From Erythrophleum ivorense (lineage: Eukaryota > Streptophyta > Magnoliopsida > Fabales > Fabaceae): DNA of 64,000 nucleotides. Below the pieces are notes generated by a model that was given only the letters and a program-made list of their open reading frames with translations, was not told the DNA's origin and did no database searches. Made by a program: the position numbers and the translations under genes. The stretch is from contig JAIUCV010000023.1 in the NCBI GenBank assembly GCA_026724425.1, positions 5,337,958 to 5,401,957 of the forward strand, read 5' to 3'. Shown here in pieces: positions 62,049 to 64,000 of this stretch. Every line of letters starts with the position of its first letter. Position 1 is the first letter of the stretch.

Positions 62049-64000
62049 TTAAGCATCAACTTGGGCTTGAATAAGCATGATTAAGGCTCTATTTGCTTCC
62101 TCAATACATGCACTAACATTATGGGCTTCTAATTCAGCAAATTGAAGCCCAATTGCTCTTTGTAGACGCTTAACTCTTTCTCTTGTCATTGGGCCATCTA
62201 TCATCAAGTCTTTTTCCACATGAGCATCCTTCCTCACATGAGTCTGGTTCATATTACTTGGTGTTATTGCATCATTCCCCCCCTCTTGAAAAGGATTCGT
62301 CCTAGAATCTGCAATATCAAAGGAAGAGAGATCAGTTACATTAAAAGTAGCACTAATATTTCCATAAGAACTAGGCAAGTCAATTTTATAAGCATTATCA
62401 TTAATCCTTTCAAGAACTTGAAAGGGACCATCTCCTCTAGGTTGGAGTTTTGACTTCCTTTTCTCCGCGAAACGTTCTTTTCGCAAGTGAACCCACACCC
62501 AATCGCCGGGTTCAAATACCACACGCCTTCTACCCTTGTTAACTTGGTTGGCAATTTGCTCATTCTTTCTTTCAATATTGGCTTTCACCTTCTCATGCAA
62601 ATCCTATACAAACTTTGCCTTCCTAGCACCATCAAGGTTAGTAAACTCATGTGAAGGTAAAGGAAGCAAATCTAACGGGGTTAGAGGATTAAAGCCATAA
62701 ACAATTTCAAAAGGAGACAATTTTGTTGCAGAATGAACAGCACGATTATAAGCAAATTCGACATGGGGCAAACACTTCTCCCAATTCTTAAGATTCTTTT
62801 GAATGATAGCTCTTAATAAATTAGAGAGGGTTCTATTAACAACCTTGGTCTGCCTGTCAGTTTGTGGATGTGCTGTAGTATAAAATAAAAGCTTAGTGCC
62901 AAGTTTATTCCACAATGTTTTCCAGAAATAACTCAAGAATTTCACATCTCTATCACTAACAATAATTTTTGGCACACCATGCAACCTAACAATCTCTTTA
63001 AAAAATAATTCTGCCATATATATAGCATCATTAGTTTTGGAACAAGCAATAAAATGAGCCATTTTACTAAACCTATCCACAACAACAAAGACACTATCTT
63101 TCCCAGTGGGAGATTTAGGCAAACCCAAAACAAAGTCCATAGAAATATCAGTCCATGGGTGAGAGGGAACTGGTAAAGGAGAATACAAGCCATGTGATTG
63201 AATTCTAAACTTAGCATGCTTACAAGTAATACATCTAGAACAAACAGCAACCACATCTTTTCTCATGCCAGGCCAATAAAAATGTTCATTCAAAAGAGCC
63301 AAAGTCTTTTCTACACTAAAATGGCCCATCAATCCCCCACCATGAGTTTCCTTAACAAGAAGCTCACGAATAGAACACATAGGAATGCATAACTTGTTCT
63401 TTTTGAAAAGGAAACCATCAAACATATAATAGTCATTAGCACCATGCAATTCACAAGATTTCCAAATATCAGTGAAATCAAAATCAGATTCATACATGCC
63501 TTTTAACATCTCAAAACCTATCAATCTAGCATGCATGGAAGTAATCAAAGTGTAACGCCTAGACAATGCATCAGCTACAACATTTTCCTTTCCCTTCTTA
63601 TGCTTAATCACATAAGGAAAGGTTTCAATAAATTCAAGCCAACTCGCATGCCTTTTGTTCAATTTCCCCTGAGACTTAAGAAACTTAAGACTTTGATGAT
63701 CAGAATGGATAATAAATTCTTTAGACCATAAATAATGTTGCCAAGTCTCTAAAGTTCGTTTCAAGGCATACAACTCTTTATCATATGTGGAATAATTTAA
63801 AGCAGGACCACTCAATTTCTCACTGAAATATGCAATAGGTTTAGAATCCTGCATCAACACACCACCTATGCCTATACCAGAAGCGTCACATTCAATTTCA
63901 AAAACTTTAGTAAAATCAGGCAACACAAGTACAGGGGTATTAGTTATTTTTTCCTTCAGTATGTTAAAAGCACGCTCTTGTGCTTCACCCCACTTGAATA
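62049..64000 (-). pseudogene. Ty3/gypsy pol, CRM-like, RNase H to C-terminus, open at window edge
   Basis: The frame is open from the window edge (F-K-W-G-E-A-Q-E-R-A-F, end of RT). RNase H has E-C-D-A-S-G near 63890 and H-S-D-H-Q-S-L-K-F near 63695. Integrase has an H-H-C-C zinc finger (H-G-G-G-L-M-G-H ... C-S-R-C-I-T-C, about 63350-63215), D in M-D-F-V-L-G-L-P and D in S-D-R-D-V-K-F. The family's Q-T-E-V-V-N-R-T reads Q-T-K-V-V-N-R-T, so the catalytic Glu is Lys (62844-62846). One stop (TAG, 62604-62606) interrupts A-K-F-V-*-D-L-H-E-K-V. The C-terminus has R-T-N-P-F-Q-E-G-G-N-D and G-P-M-T-R-E-R-V-K-R with no classical chromodomain, which resembles the centromere-associated CRM clade; that clade call is from memory of the motifs. 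Far less decayed than the other elements here. Confidence 0.9.

Overview
This window is plant nuclear DNA, almost certainly from a eudicot. It is AT-rich and consists almost entirely of nested, decaying transposable elements. I found no convincing host gene, rRNA or tRNA. The only recognisable proteins are retrotransposon polyproteins: a Ty1/copia pol, a Tekay/Del-type Ty3/gypsy chromovirus, and a second Ty3/gypsy pol that resembles the CRM clade. All carry disabling lesions. The species cannot be named from the sequence alone.

Layout. (1) 1-11.46 kb: a badly decayed Ty1/copia element on the + strand, opening in its integrase, split by three solo LTRs at 972-3736, 4033-6860 and 7910-10814. 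Each has a perfect 5-bp target duplication, and the copia reading resumes across the first two. (2) 11.46-21.45 kb: a 2.9-kb LTR on the - strand, cut into three pieces by two 3.5-kb solo LTRs of a related family on the + strand (12538-16009 and 16886-20504, both with perfect duplications). (3) 21.45-31.76 kb: two more relatives of those 3.5-kb LTRs flank a - strand Athila/Tat-like LTR with a decayed tRNA-Asp primer site. (4) 31.76-37.67 kb: old, mostly unidentifiable repeat DNA with a GC-richer island near 36.0-36.6 kb. (5) 37673-48488: a complete Tekay/Del chromovirus (two ~3.05-kb LTRs, initiator-Met primer site, one gag-pol frame with about a dozen stops and two frameshifts, chromodomain, polypurine tract). 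It is inserted exactly at the left terminus of (6) a non-autonomous CACTA element, 48493-53833. (7) 53.8-61.3 kb: unannotated AT-rich DNA with a Mutator-like foldback element, a Mutator-type MITE with a 9-bp duplication, and small local repeats. (8) 61.36-64.0 kb: the 3' half of a second gypsy element on the - strand, running off the window.

The best candidate for something undescribed is a set of short palindromes arrayed at fixed spacing inside LTRs. Two solo LTRs carry palindromes whose centres are spaced 21 and about 51 bp alternately (a ~72-bp unit holding a pair two helical turns apart). The core differs (GCCGCGGC in one, mostly eroded CCATGG-like in the other) but the spacing is conserved. 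A third LTR and a block inside the CACTA element carry TCGCTATAGCGA-type palindromes with centre spacings of about 11, 21-22 and 39-45 bp, in the same order at both loci. In the third LTR the array lies just upstream of a TATA-like box. No function is shown; phased binding sites for a dimeric protein are an inference.

The elements are related mainly by insertion history: CACTA first, then the chromovirus at its end; copia first, then three LTRs inside it; a - strand LTR first, then two + strand relatives inside it. Solo LTRs imply repeated recombinational loss of internal regions.
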